Below, one piece after another: positions 28,599 to 36,126 of a DNA stretch of 64,000 bases. The notes below the pieces were generated by a model. The model worked only from the letters and a program-made list of their open reading frames with translations, had not been told where the DNA came from and searched no databases. How positions within the stretch are numbered: the first letter of the stretch is position 1; the number at the start of each line of letters is the position of its first letter. The stretch is from an uncultured Lachnospiraceae bacterium. Lineage in GTDB: Bacteria; Bacillota; Clostridia; Lachnospirales; Lachnospiraceae. The stretch covers positions 80,250 to 144,249 of the forward strand of contig CAJUJK010000008.1 in NCBI GenBank assembly GCA_910586705.1. Reading direction: 5' to 3'. The translations under genes and the position numbers were made by a program.

Positions 28599-29438
28599 AT
28601 GCCACAGATTATAGACGGAAAAGCGATCTCGGCGCAGATTAAGGACGAGGTGAAAGCGCAGGTTGCGGCGCTTGCCGCACAGGGGAAAAAGGTATGCCTC
28701 GCGGTGATACAGGTGGGCAACGATCCCGCATCCAGTGTTTATGTGGGAAATAAGAAAAAGGCATGTGCTTATGTGGGGATTGCATCCCTTTCCTATGAAC
28801 TTGCGGAGGAGACGACGCAGGAGGAACTGTTGGATCTGATCCGGGAATTGAACGCCAAGGAAGAGGTGAACGGCATTCTGGTGCAGCTTCCTCTGCCGGG
28901 GCAGATCGACGAGGACGCGGTGATCCGCGCCATTGACCCGAAAAAGGATGTGGACGGTTTCCATCCCCAGAGCGTGGGTGCGCTCTGTATCGGGCAGCCG
29001 GGATTCGTGTCCTGCACGCCTGCCGGGATCATCCAGCTTTTGAAGCGCTCGGGTATCGAGATCGCGGGCAAAGAGTGCGTGGTGATCGGCAGAAGCAACA
29101 TTGTCGGTAAGCCCATGGCGCTTTTACTGCTGCGGGAGAATGGCACGGTGACGGTATGCCATTCCCGGACAAAGGACTTGAAGGAAGTGACAAAGCGCGC
29201 CGACATTCTGGTGGTGGCGGTTGGCAAGCCGAAGATGATTACGAGAGAGTATGTGAAGGAGGGCGCGGTGGTGATTGACGTGGGCATCCACCGTAACGAA
29301 AACAATAAACTGTGCGGCGACGTGGACTACGAGGATGTGGCGCCTGTGTGCAGCGCGATCACGCCGGTACCCGGCGGCGTCGGGCCTATGACGATCGCTA
29401 TGCTTATGTATAATTGTGCAAATTCTGTGTCTATGTAG
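28599..29438 (+). CDS. folD: Bifunctional methylene-THF dehydrogenase / methenyl-THF cyclohydrolase
   Basis: FolD interconverts 5,10-methylene-, 5,10-methenyl- and 10-formyl-THF and continues the pathway from Fhs. The 279-residue product has the catalytic lysine segment YVGNKKKACAYVGI, VQLPLPGQIDE, DPKKDVDGFHP, the dinucleotide motif GRSNIVGKPMA and the C-terminal PGGVGPMTIAML. Its ATG is preceded by GAAAGGGTG. It lies directly behind fhs and 18 bases before a zinc-ribbon protein. Substrates feed MetH (53.6 kb); 5-formyl-THF is returned by the cyclo-ligase at 47.9 kb. Confidence 0.98.
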   Translation: MPQIIDGKAISAQIKDEVKAQVAALAAQGKKVCLAVIQVGNDPASSVYVGNKKKACAYVGIASLSYELAEETTQEELLDLIRELNAKEEVNGILVQLPLPGQIDEDAVIRAIDPKKDVDGFHPQSVGALCIGQPGFVSCTPAGIIQLLKRSGIEIAGKECVVIGRSNIVGKPMALLLLRENGTVTVCHSRTKDLKEVTKRADILVVAVGKPKMITREYVKEGAVVIDVGIHRNENNKLCGDVDYEDVAPVCSAITPVPGGVGPMTIAMLMYNCANSVSM

Positions 29439-29456
29439 ACAAGAAGGGAACAGCCT

Positions 29457-30887
29457 ATGAAGTGCCCCCATTGCGGACATGAAATGCCGGACGGGTATCT
29501 GCTCTGCGACAAGTGCGGAGAGGAGATACAGATCGTTCCGGATTTTGAACCGGAAATAGAAAACAGCATAACAGAAACGCTTTCCACGCTTGTCTCCCTG
29601 CAGGAGGATATCGACGAAGAGGCGGAGGGGGAGGAAGAGAGTATTGTCAGGGCGGGTAAGAGAAGCCGGAAACCGCAGGTGATCCTTGCTTTTGCCATTC
29701 TTTTTCTGGCAGCGTTAGTTTCCTATGCCCTTTATGCCTACCATATCCATACGGCGGATTACCAGATCAATAAAGCGGCGGCATATGCGGAAAAGGGGGC
29801 TTACAGCGAGGCGATCGCCTGTCTGGAGGCGGCGTATGCAGATTACCCGGAAGAGGCAAGGATTCTGTTTCTGGAAGCGGATTATTATTATCTGCAGCAG
29901 ATGGATAATTATGCGCTGTCGGCGCTTATGAAAATCATTGACAAGGATGCCGCTTACCGCTATCCAGAGGAGGACGTGGAAGAGGCTTACGGGAAGATCG
30001 TCACGATCTATGCCAACCAGAAAGAGTATGGATTGATCAACGAATTGCTGCGCGCCTGTGAAAATGAACGGATCGTGAGCATGTTCCAGAGCTATCTCGC
30101 CATGGAGCCGGAATTTAGTTATGTGGAGGGAAGCTATGCGGAAGTAATCCCGCTGAAACTGAGTTCCAACACGGCGGGGACGATCTACTACACCATGGAT
30201 GGGACGAAACCAGATAAGAACAGCCAGATTTATACGTCGCCCCTCTTTCTGGAAACGGGAGAATACACGGTCAGCGCCTTTTTTGTAAACGATTACGGTA
30301 TTGAGAGTGATATCGTCACGAAGACTTATGTGATCAATCTTGCCGTGCCAAACGCGCCGGTTGTGGAGCTTTACAGCGGCGAATATACGGAGGCGATGAT
30401 GATCGCCGTGGAGCCGGCGGAAGGCTGCAATACATTCTATACGACGGACGAGTCGGAGCCTACCGCGGACAGTGTGCCTTATACGGGTCCGATTCCCATG
30501 CCTCTCGGAAAGACGCTGTTTAAGTTTGTAAACATCAGCAGCGAGGGCATTGCCAGCGAAGTGACGACGCGCACTTTTACGCTCAGACTGCGGGGCGCCA
30601 TCCCTACGGATACGGCGGTGACCAATCTGGTCAATCGACTGGTGGCAACTGGATATCTGGATGACCCGACGGGGAAAAATCCCAGACAGAGCGGCGTCTT
30701 AAGCTATCAGTTCAGCTCCGTGCTCCGTGTGGGGGAGGAGGACTATTATACCATCAACGAGTATTACGACGACGGTACCGGGTTGCTCAGCCGCACGGAC
30801 AAGGTTTTTCTCGTGCAGGTCTACAACGGCACGGCGGCGCAGCTCGGTTACGACGACAATGGGGAATTTATGGCAAATGTATTGTAA
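29457..30887 (+). CDS. Zinc-ribbon membrane protein with TPR-like and chitobiase-C-like domains
   Basis: The 476-residue product starts with a zinc ribbon (C3, C6, C17, C20), followed by an acidic stretch, then one membrane helix at ~80-100 (VILAFAILFLAALVSYALYA). The outside part begins with TPR-like helices (~105-215: AAAYAEKGAYSEAIACLEAA). Two domains of the chitobiase/hexosaminidase C-terminal type follow, recognisable by GTIYYTMDGTKPDKNSQIY and CNTFYTTDESEPTADSVPY. The final ~90 residues are unassigned. Such mixed zinc-ribbon/membrane proteins are common in Clostridia but uncharacterised. The gene follows folD closely. A role in cell-envelope sensing is only inference. Confidence 0.8.
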   Translation: MKCPHCGHEMPDGYLLCDKCGEEIQIVPDFEPEIENSITETLSTLVSLQEDIDEEAEGEEESIVRAGKRSRKPQVILAFAILFLAALVSYALYAYHIHTADYQINKAAAYAEKGAYSEAIACLEAAYADYPEEARILFLEADYYYLQQMDNYALSALMKIIDKDAAYRYPEEDVEEAYGKIVTIYANQKEYGLINELLRACENERIVSMFQSYLAMEPEFSYVEGSYAEVIPLKLSSNTAGTIYYTMDGTKPDKNSQIYTSPLFLETGEYTVSAFFVNDYGIESDIVTKTYVINLAVPNAPVVELYSGEYTEAMMIAVEPAEGCNTFYTTDESEPTADSVPYTGPIPMPLGKTLFKFVNISSEGIASEVTTRTFTLRLRGAIPTDTAVTNLVNRLVATGYLDDPTGKNPRQSGVLSYQFSSVLRVGEEDYYTINEYYDDGTGLLSRTDKVFLVQVYNGTAAQLGYDDNGEFMANVL

Positions 30888-30910
30888 AATATGGCGCCGA
30901 ATATTAAAAC

Positions 30911-30939
30911 TTGCAAAATCCGCTGACTTTCGCTATTAT
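30911..30939 (+). promoter_or_regulatory. Promoter of nfnAB
   Basis: TTGCAA (30911-30916), 17 bp, TATTAT (30934-30939), 36 bp before the nfnA start, with AAAGGAG just ahead of the ATG. Confidence 0.55.
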
Positions 30940-30974
30940 GGAATAGTTCGGATAAAAGGAAAAGGAGTGTTGAG

Positions 30975-31856
30975 ATGTACAGGATTATAAAAGCAGAAGA
31001 ACTTGCGGCGAATATCTATCTCATGGACGTGGAAGCGCCCCGCGTGGCGAAGTCATGCCAGCCGGGACAGTTTGTCATCGTCAGAATGGATGCAGAGGGG
31101 GAGCGTATCCCACTGACCATCTGTGACTATGACGGGGAAAAGGGAACCGTCACCATCGTCTTTCAGGTGGTGGGCGCAGCTACCGAGATGATGCGCAGCT
31201 TGAAAGCAGGAGACAGTTTTCAGGACTTTGTGGGACCGCTTGGCTGTCCTTCCGAGTTTGTGAATGAAGATATGCAGGCGCTTAAGGAGAAAAAGATTCT
31301 TTTTGTTGCCGGGGGACTCGGCACGGCGCCCGTTTACCCGCAGGTAAAATGGCTGCATGAGAGAGGGATTGACGCGGACGTGATCGTAGGCGCGAAGACG
31401 AAGGATCTGCTCATCATGGAGGAGGAGATGAAAGCGGTAGCCGGAAATCTCTATGTCACCACAGACGACGGTTCCTACGGCAGAAGCGGTATGGTGACGA
31501 AGGTGATCGAGGATCTGATTGAGTCTGAAGGAAAGTCTTACGACGTATGTGTGGCGATCGGTCCCATGATTATGATGAAATTTGTATGTCTGACCACGAA
31601 GAAATACGAGCTGCCCACCGTTGTCAGCATGAATCCCATTATGGTGGACGGCACGGGCATGTGCGGCGCATGTCGTCTGACTGTGGACGGGGAAGTGAAA
31701 TTCGCCTGCGTGGACGGTCCCGAGTTTGACGGTCATAAGGTGGATTTCGATCAGGCGATGAAGCGTCAGCAGATGTATAAGACGAAAGAAGGAAGAGATT
31801 ACTTAAAGGCGAAAGAGGGAGACACGCATCACGGCGGGTGCGGAAATTGCGGTTAA
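30975..31856 (+). CDS. nfnA: NfnA: ferredoxin-NADP+ reductase subunit (FAD, 2Fe-2S)
   Basis: The small subunit of the electron-bifurcating NADH-dependent ferredoxin:NADP+ oxidoreductase, also annotated as sulfide dehydrogenase subunit or dihydroorotate-dehydrogenase-like electron carrier. The 293-residue protein has an FAD-binding barrel (GERIPLTICDYD near residue 40), a nucleotide fold (LFVAGGLGTAPVYPQVKWLH) and the 2Fe-2S cysteines in GTGMCGACRLTVDGEVKFAC. The stop is followed 100 bases later by nfnB, the partner subunit, and that pairing is what favours Nfn over a stand-alone reductase. The complex balances NADH, NADPH and reduced ferredoxin in fermenting anaerobes. Confidence 0.9.
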   Translation: MYRIIKAEELAANIYLMDVEAPRVAKSCQPGQFVIVRMDAEGERIPLTICDYDGEKGTVTIVFQVVGAATEMMRSLKAGDSFQDFVGPLGCPSEFVNEDMQALKEKKILFVAGGLGTAPVYPQVKWLHERGIDADVIVGAKTKDLLIMEEEMKAVAGNLYVTTDDGSYGRSGMVTKVIEDLIESEGKSYDVCVAIGPMIMMKFVCLTTKKYELPTVVSMNPIMVDGTGMCGACRLTVDGEVKFACVDGPEFDGHKVDFDQAMKRQQMYKTKEGRDYLKAKEGDTHHGGCGNCG

Positions 31857-31956
31857 GTCAGATTGAAAATTGAAATTTTCTATCGCGAGGTTTGTGTCCG
31901 CGCGCTGCTTGACACAAACTCGGTCTATATAGAGGCAGCGTAGAAATGAGGAGAAA

Positions 31957-33345
31957 ATGGAAGCAGATGTATTAAAGAAGGTGCCCGTGCGTGAGCAGGA
32001 CGCAAAAGTACGTGCGACGAATTTCGAGGAAGTATGTCTCGGGTATGATAAAGAGGAAGCGATGTGCGAGGCGACCCGCTGCATCAACTGCAAGAATGCA
32101 CAGTGTATCAAGGGATGCCCCGTGGCAATCAACATTCCCGGTTTTATAGAGAAAGTGAAAGAGGGCGATATCGCCGCCGCTTATCAGATTATAAGCGAAT
32201 CTTCCGCGCTGCCCGCGGTCTGCGGCCGTGTGTGCCCGCAGGAGAGCCAGTGCGAGGGCAAGTGTATCCGCGGCATTAAGGGTGAGCCTGTCTCCATCGG
32301 CAAGCTGGAGCGTTTTGTGGCTGACTGGGCAAGGGAGAACGGCGTGAAGCCGGAAGGCGCGTCGGAAAAGAAAGGTAAGAAGGTAGCTGTCATCGGTTCT
32401 GGTCCTGCGGGACTGACCTGCGCAGGAGATCTGGCTAAGATGGGCTATGAGGTGACGATTTTTGAGGCGCTCCATGAGCCCGGCGGGGTGCTTGTTTACG
32501 GTATTCCGGAGTTTCGTCTGCCCAAGCAGGACGTGGTGGCGAAGGAGATCGAGAATGTAAAGAGTCTCGGCGTGAAGATAGAGACCAACGTGGTGGTGGG
32601 AAAATCCGTCACCATCGACGAGCTGATGGAGGATGAAGGATTCGACGCCGTGTTTATCGGTTCCGGCGCGGGCCTCCCGAAATTCATGGGGATTCCCGGA
32701 GAACAGGCGCTTGGCGTGTTCTCCGCCAATGAGTATCTGACCAGAAGCAATCTGATGAAAGCTTTTGACGAGACTTCCAACACGCCCATTATGCGTGGAA
32801 AGAAGGTGGCTGTCGTGGGCGGCGGCAACGTGGCGATGGACGCCGCGAGAACGGCGCTGCGTCTCGGCGCGGAAGTGCATATCGTGTACCGCCGGAGCGA
32901 GGAGGAGCTTCCCGCCCGTGTGGAGGAGGTGCACCACGCGAAGGAGGAGGGGATCATTTTTGATCTGCTGACCAATCCCACGGAAATTCTGGCGGACGAG
33001 AACGGCTGGGTGTCCGGCATGAAGTGTGTGCGCATGGAACTGGGCGAGCCTGACGCATCCGGCAGACGCCGCCCGGTGGTGATTGAGGGATCCGAATTTC
33101 TGATGGAGGTGGATACGGTGATCATGTCGCTGGGTACATCCCCGAATCCGCTGATCTCTTCTACCACAAAAGGGCTTGAGGTGAATAAATATAAGTGCAT
33201 CGTCGCCGAGGAGGATTTCGGCGCGACGACGAAAGAGGGCGTCTATGCGGGCGGTGACGCGGTGACGGGCGCCGCTACCGTAATTCTGGCGATGGGAGCC
33301 GGAAAAGCTGCGGCGAAAGGCATCGACGAATATCTCTCGAAATAA
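31957..33345 (+). CDS. nfnB: NfnB / GltA: glutamate-synthase-like flavoprotein subunit
   Basis: The 462-residue protein is of the GltD/GltA type. It has N-terminal cysteine clusters for two 4Fe-4S centres (CINCKNAQCIKGCPV and CGRVCPQESQCEGKC), an FAD Rossmann fold (VIGSGPAGLTCAGDLAKMG), an NADP fold (VAVVGGGNVAMDAARTALRL) and VYAGGDAVTGAATVILAMGA near the C-terminus. It is often annotated as homotetrameric NADPH-glutamate synthase, but directly after nfnA and with no large glutamate synthase subunit nearby, the bifurcating transhydrogenase role is more likely. The 100-base gap holds a hairpin (31891-31918) with no U-run. Two terminator-like hairpins follow. Confidence 0.9.
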   Translation: MEADVLKKVPVREQDAKVRATNFEEVCLGYDKEEAMCEATRCINCKNAQCIKGCPVAINIPGFIEKVKEGDIAAAYQIISESSALPAVCGRVCPQESQCEGKCIRGIKGEPVSIGKLERFVADWARENGVKPEGASEKKGKKVAVIGSGPAGLTCAGDLAKMGYEVTIFEALHEPGGVLVYGIPEFRLPKQDVVAKEIENVKSLGVKIETNVVVGKSVTIDELMEDEGFDAVFIGSGAGLPKFMGIPGEQALGVFSANEYLTRSNLMKAFDETSNTPIMRGKKVAVVGGGNVAMDAARTALRLGAEVHIVYRRSEEELPARVEEVHHAKEEGIIFDLLTNPTEILADENGWVSGMKCVRMELGEPDASGRRRPVVIEGSEFLMEVDTVIMSLGTSPNPLISSTTKGLEVNKYKCIVAEEDFGATTKEGVYAGGDAVTGAATVILAMGAGKAAAKGIDEYLSK

Positions 33346-33358
33346 GACTGTGTATCAG

Positions 33359-33391
33359 GTCTGCCTGTCGGAACGTGACGGGCAGACTTTT
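33359..33391 (+). terminator. Terminator after nfnB
   Basis: GTCTGCCTGTC (33359-33369) pairs with GACGGGCAGAC (33377-33387, one G-U) around a 7-base loop and is followed by TTTTG. Confidence 0.8.
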
Positions 33392-33397
33392 GTATGG

Positions 33398-33416
33398 GAG
33401 AATGCGTAGCATTCTC
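33398..33416. repeat. GAGAATGC hairpin (copy D)
   Basis: GAGAATGC (33398-33405) and GCATTCTC (33409-33416) close a 3-base loop. The arm matches hairpins before metY, metH and ilvN and after ilvN2. Confidence 0.7.
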
Positions 33417-33420
33417 TGAA

Positions 33421-33445
33421 TCGAGCGCATTGGCGCTCGATTTTT
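33421..33445 (+). terminator. Strong hairpin with T5, likely second terminator
   Basis: TCGAGCGC (33421-33428) and GCGCTCGA (33433-33440) close an ATTG loop and run into TTTTT. A related stem AATCGAGC/GCTCGATT recurs at 35724-35746 next to another GAGAAT hairpin, so it is also part of the dispersed repeat family. Confidence 0.75.
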
Positions 33446-33446
33446 A

Positions 33447-33501
33447 CTAAGAAATTCTTAATGATTTGCATGACACAATCTTTATATTTTCCCTGTATAA
33501 T
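33447..33501 (+). promoter_or_regulatory. MORN-gene promoter with upstream direct repeat
   Basis: A perfect TATAAT (33496-33501) has no convincing -35 box. CTAAGAA (33447-33453) and TTAATGA (33458-33464) form an 11-bp-spaced direct repeat whose second half starts 38 bp before the -10. The response-regulator gene has the same geometry (60307-60361), suggesting activation by an OmpR-type regulator. Confidence 0.5.
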
Positions 33502-33603
33502 GGGAAACAGAACACAGGGTGGCATATTCAGGGTGCGGATGTCTGCGGAAACGAAAAGCGGCGTCTGGCTGTCATGCCATTGGCAAGGAAAGGCGTGATA
33601 TTT

Positions 33604-34674
33604 ATGAAGTTGACTGATTCGGACAATGATAAAAAATGGGAAGAGCAGGAGGAAGAGACTGCGGGCGTTTGGCAGAAAGCGCTGACGACAAAGGTGCTTC
33701 TGGGGGTGATTGCCGTCCTTCTGATTTTTATTCTCGTTCTGCTCACCATCGTTGTAAACAGCCGGCAGAACCGTCAGGAAAAAACGGACAGCGATCTCCA
33801 GCAGTCCATCACGGATTATGCAAAGGAACAGCAGGAACTGGAAGAGCAGGTCATCACGGATGACGAGAAAGAACCCGTGGAGAAGCCGCCTGTTTTGGAC
33901 GAGCCGGCAGAGGAAGAAGTGGAGGAGCCGGAGGAAGAGGAGGAACCGGTTTCCGCGGACAATGAGAAAACCGCTATCGTGGTGGATATCGAAGATGAAA
34001 ACGATGAGGCGTATACGAAGGAATTTATTTTGAAGGAGGCGTACCCTTATTTTGCGGATAACAAACAGGATGCCATCTGGGATCTGGCGCATTTAAAGCG
34101 GTACGTGAAGCTTTCCAAAGGGCTTGAGGGAACAGGGGATTACTACTACAAGGGCGATGTGGACGGTGAGGGAAAGCCCCACGGCACGGGACTTGCCATT
34201 TATGAAAAAAACAGCTACTATTTCGGGGAATGGAGCCACGGGGTGAGAAACGGCAAAGGCACATGGTTCCGCTTCTACATCAACCAGAAGAACAAGACCA
34301 ATGCCATGGGTATTTATATGTCCCACAGTTACTCCGGGGAGTGGGCCGACAATCTGCCGGACGGACAGGGCGCGGAGCACTACGACGTGGATATTTCCAA
34401 ACTTGCGCCCACGCAGGGCAGGATTTTGCAAAATGTGGTCGGTCCGTTTAAGAAGGGGCTTTATAACGGGGAAATGTATGCCAACACCGTGGACTACACT
34501 GGCAATGTACAGGAGTGGGACGGCATTGCCGAGGAAGGCGTATTTACACTCTGGCGGGATATGAGCGCCATCGGCGAGTGCGCTGTGTGGCGTTATATGG
34601 ATGACCACTCCGTATGTATGGACATTGATAAGTCGGAAAACAAAAATCAGGGAATCAGGGAACTGTTAAAATAG
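33604..34674 (+). CDS. Membrane-anchored MORN-repeat protein
   Basis: The 356-residue protein has a charged N-terminus, one membrane helix (~31-51, VLLGVIAVLLIFILVLLTIVV), a Glu-rich extracytoplasmic linker (~60-130) and a C-terminal region with at least three MORN-like units (GDVDGEGKPHGTGLAIYEKN, YYFGEWSHGVRNGKGTW, YSGEWADNLPDGQGAEHY). MORN repeats usually act as binding or spacing modules; no enzyme motif is seen. The start at 33604 is chosen because AAGGAAAGG precedes it and the upstream open frame (to 33466) would run through the promoter region. A possible regulator-controlled promoter lies upstream. Confidence 0.82.
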   Translation: MKLTDSDNDKKWEEQEEETAGVWQKALTTKVLLGVIAVLLIFILVLLTIVVNSRQNRQEKTDSDLQQSITDYAKEQQELEEQVITDDEKEPVEKPPVLDEPAEEEVEEPEEEEEPVSADNEKTAIVVDIEDENDEAYTKEFILKEAYPYFADNKQDAIWDLAHLKRYVKLSKGLEGTGDYYYKGDVDGEGKPHGTGLAIYEKNSYYFGEWSHGVRNGKGTWFRFYINQKNKTNAMGIYMSHSYSGEWADNLPDGQGAEHYDVDISKLAPTQGRILQNVVGPFKKGLYNGEMYANTVDYTGNVQEWDGIAEEGVFTLWRDMSAIGECAVWRYMDDHSVCMDIDKSENKNQGIRELLK

Positions 34675-34766
34675 TTGCATTTTGTAGAAAATGATAATAA
34701 AATAAAACCGTACAGATGTTTTTGTGTGCAGGATTTCCAATTCGTAAGATAAGGAGGGTGTGGTTT

Positions 34767-35273
34767 ATGCCCCAATATCAAAGCAGCGAAGCAAAGGCGG
34801 AGAATAACCGTTCCTCTGCGTACACGCTTCTGGCGGTCGGCGGCGTCGGTTTTATTGCGGTATTACTGATTTTTTTCAATGTGATACCGGTCTATAGGAA
34901 TACCGGTGTTACTAAGTATCTGGTCTGCGGCGTCATGGGCGCGATGTTTGTCCTTTTTATCGTGTTCGGCTTTGTGTCCATGCGGGATTCCAAACTGCTT
35001 CTGGTGAAGGCGAAATCGGAAAACTCCCTGCGCTCGGAAATCGCCAGATGGTGCAGGGAGAATCTGGAATGCGCCGTCATAGACGCGGCGATTCTGGAAG
35101 AGGGGGAGACAGTTTCGGATCTGACGGAAGAGGAGAGATATTACAGGCGCACAGAACGGATGCGTGCCGCCATAGACGACAAGTTTATGAATCTGGACGA
35201 GGCGTTTGTGGACGATTTTGTGGACGGATATTATCAGGAAATGTATGAAGATAACGGTGATTACAGTCGGTAA
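34767..35273 (+). CDS. Small membrane protein of unknown function
   Basis: I do not recognise a family. The 168-residue product has two hydrophobic segments (~17-40 and ~50-72) joined by a short loop, then a soluble C-terminal part rich in Glu/Asp/Arg (ETVSDLTEEERYYRRTERM, DEAFVDDFVDGYYQEMYED). ATG 34767 follows a strong AAGGAGGGTG. The 3' end overlaps the rlmH start by 29 bases, so the two genes are translationally linked. Confidence 0.75.
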   Translation: MPQYQSSEAKAENNRSSAYTLLAVGGVGFIAVLLIFFNVIPVYRNTGVTKYLVCGVMGAMFVLFIVFGFVSMRDSKLLLVKAKSENSLRSEIARWCRENLECAVIDAAILEEGETVSDLTEEERYYRRTERMRAAIDDKFMNLDEAFVDDFVDGYYQEMYEDNGDYSR

Positions 35274-35724
35274 ACTGAAAGAGAAGTTTTTTCGCGAGGC
35301 GGTGTCCGAGTATGAAAAGAGACTGGGGCGCTACTGCAAACTGGAAATCCGTGAGACGGCGGATGAAAAGACGCCGGACGGCGCTTCCGAAACCGAGCGG
35401 GAGCAGATTCTGCTGAAGGAAGGGGAGCGCATTGCAAAACTTCTGCCCGACAGCGCCTATGTGGTGACGCTGGAGATCGAAGGGCGGAAATTCACTTCGG
35501 AATCCTTTGCTGCAGAGATTGAGCGGCTTTTCGTAAATGGCGCCGGTCACCTTGTTTTTGTGATTGGCGGTTCACTTGGTTTACATAACTCTGTAAAGAG
35601 ACGGGCTGACCTTGCGGTCAGCTTTTCGGACATGACATTCCCGCACCAGTTGATGCGGGTTGTTTTGTTGGAACAGATTTACCGGGCGTTCCGGATCATA
35701 AACGGGGAACCGTACCATAAATAA
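35245..35724 (+). CDS. rlmH: 23S rRNA pseudouridine-1915 N3-methyltransferase RlmH
   Basis: A SPOUT-fold methyltransferase that modifies helix 69 of 23S rRNA in the assembled ribosome using SAM. The 159-residue length is the family standard. It begins MKITVITVGKLKEKFF, has the SAM-binding knot FVIGGSLGL and ends MTFPHQLMRVVLLEQIYRAF...GEPYHK, the conserved C-terminus. ATG 35245 lies inside the end of the preceding gene; the upstream extension to 35206 is not conserved in the family. A hairpin pair follows the gene. Confidence 0.97.
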   Translation: MKITVITVGKLKEKFFREAVSEYEKRLGRYCKLEIRETADEKTPDGASETEREQILLKEGERIAKLLPDSAYVVTLEIEGRKFTSESFAAEIERLFVNGAGHLVFVIGGSLGLHNSVKRRADLAVSFSDMTFPHQLMRVVLLEQIYRAFRIINGEPYHK

Positions 35725-35768
35725 ATCGAGCATAGAACGCTCGATTGGGAGAATACTTCGTATTCTCC
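35724..35768. repeat. Paired hairpins after rlmH (copy E)
   Basis: AATCGAGC/GCTCGATT (35724-35731/35739-35746) is followed by GGAGAATAC/GTATTCTCC (35748-35756/35760-35768). Compared with copy D the order is swapped and the inner G-C pair is A-T on both arms, so pairing is kept while sequence changes. Confidence 0.7.
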
Positions 35769-35770
35769 GG

Positions 35771-35799
35771 GCATTAATTCAGCTGTAGATACATATAGT
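35771..35799 (+). promoter_or_regulatory. Candidate sigma-E promoter before yqfC
   Basis: GCATTAA (35771-35777), 14 bp, CATATAGT (35792-35799). The -10 is one mismatch from the Bacillus sigma-E pattern CATACAxT; the -35 is weak. YqfC/YqfD are mother-cell genes in Bacillus. Transcription would start at about 35806, favouring the downstream GTG start of yqfC. Confidence 0.35.
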
Positions 35800-35804
35800 G
35801 TAAC

Positions 35805-36104
35805 ATGAGAAAAGAGAACAGACGTCAAACATTTTCGCCGTTTACCAAGTCGAAGGAACTGATTGTGGAATCTTTGAAGCTTCCGAAGGATACCATGCTG
35901 GGGGCAGCTATTGTCACGATTACGGGGAACCGTGAGGCTTTTATTGAAAATTATAAGGGAATTCTGGAATATACGACGGAGTCTATTGTTCTGCAGGGCA
36001 AGAATGCCCGGATCTGCTTTGAGGGGAGCGGTCTGTCCATCGACTATTATACCAATGAAGACATGAAAATCAGCGGAAAGATCGACGCGCTCCGATATAT
36101 CTGA
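35805..36104 (+). CDS. yqfC: Sporulation protein YqfC
   Basis: A small sporulation protein that in Bacillus is made in the mother cell under sigma-E; biochemical role unknown. The 99-residue product contains the family pattern LKLPKDTMLG, VTITGNREAFIENYKGILEY, ICFEGSGLSIDYY and EDMKISGKI. The start is uncertain: ATG 35805 has no clear ribosome site and would be at the transcription start of the candidate sigma-E promoter, whereas GTG 35865 has GAAGGA 7 bases upstream and leaves a 79-residue core. The yqfC-yqfD-phoH order is conserved with Bacillus. Confidence 0.88.
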   Translation: MRKENRRQTFSPFTKSKELIVESLKLPKDTMLGAAIVTITGNREAFIENYKGILEYTTESIVLQGKNARICFEGSGLSIDYYTNEDMKISGKIDALRYI

Positions 36105-36126
36105 GCGCGCGTGCAGGGGATAGTCT

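Noticed and set aside
31891..31918. Terminator between nfnA and nfnB
   Set aside because: The stem is good but is followed by CTCGGTC instead of U residues, and the two genes encode one complex.
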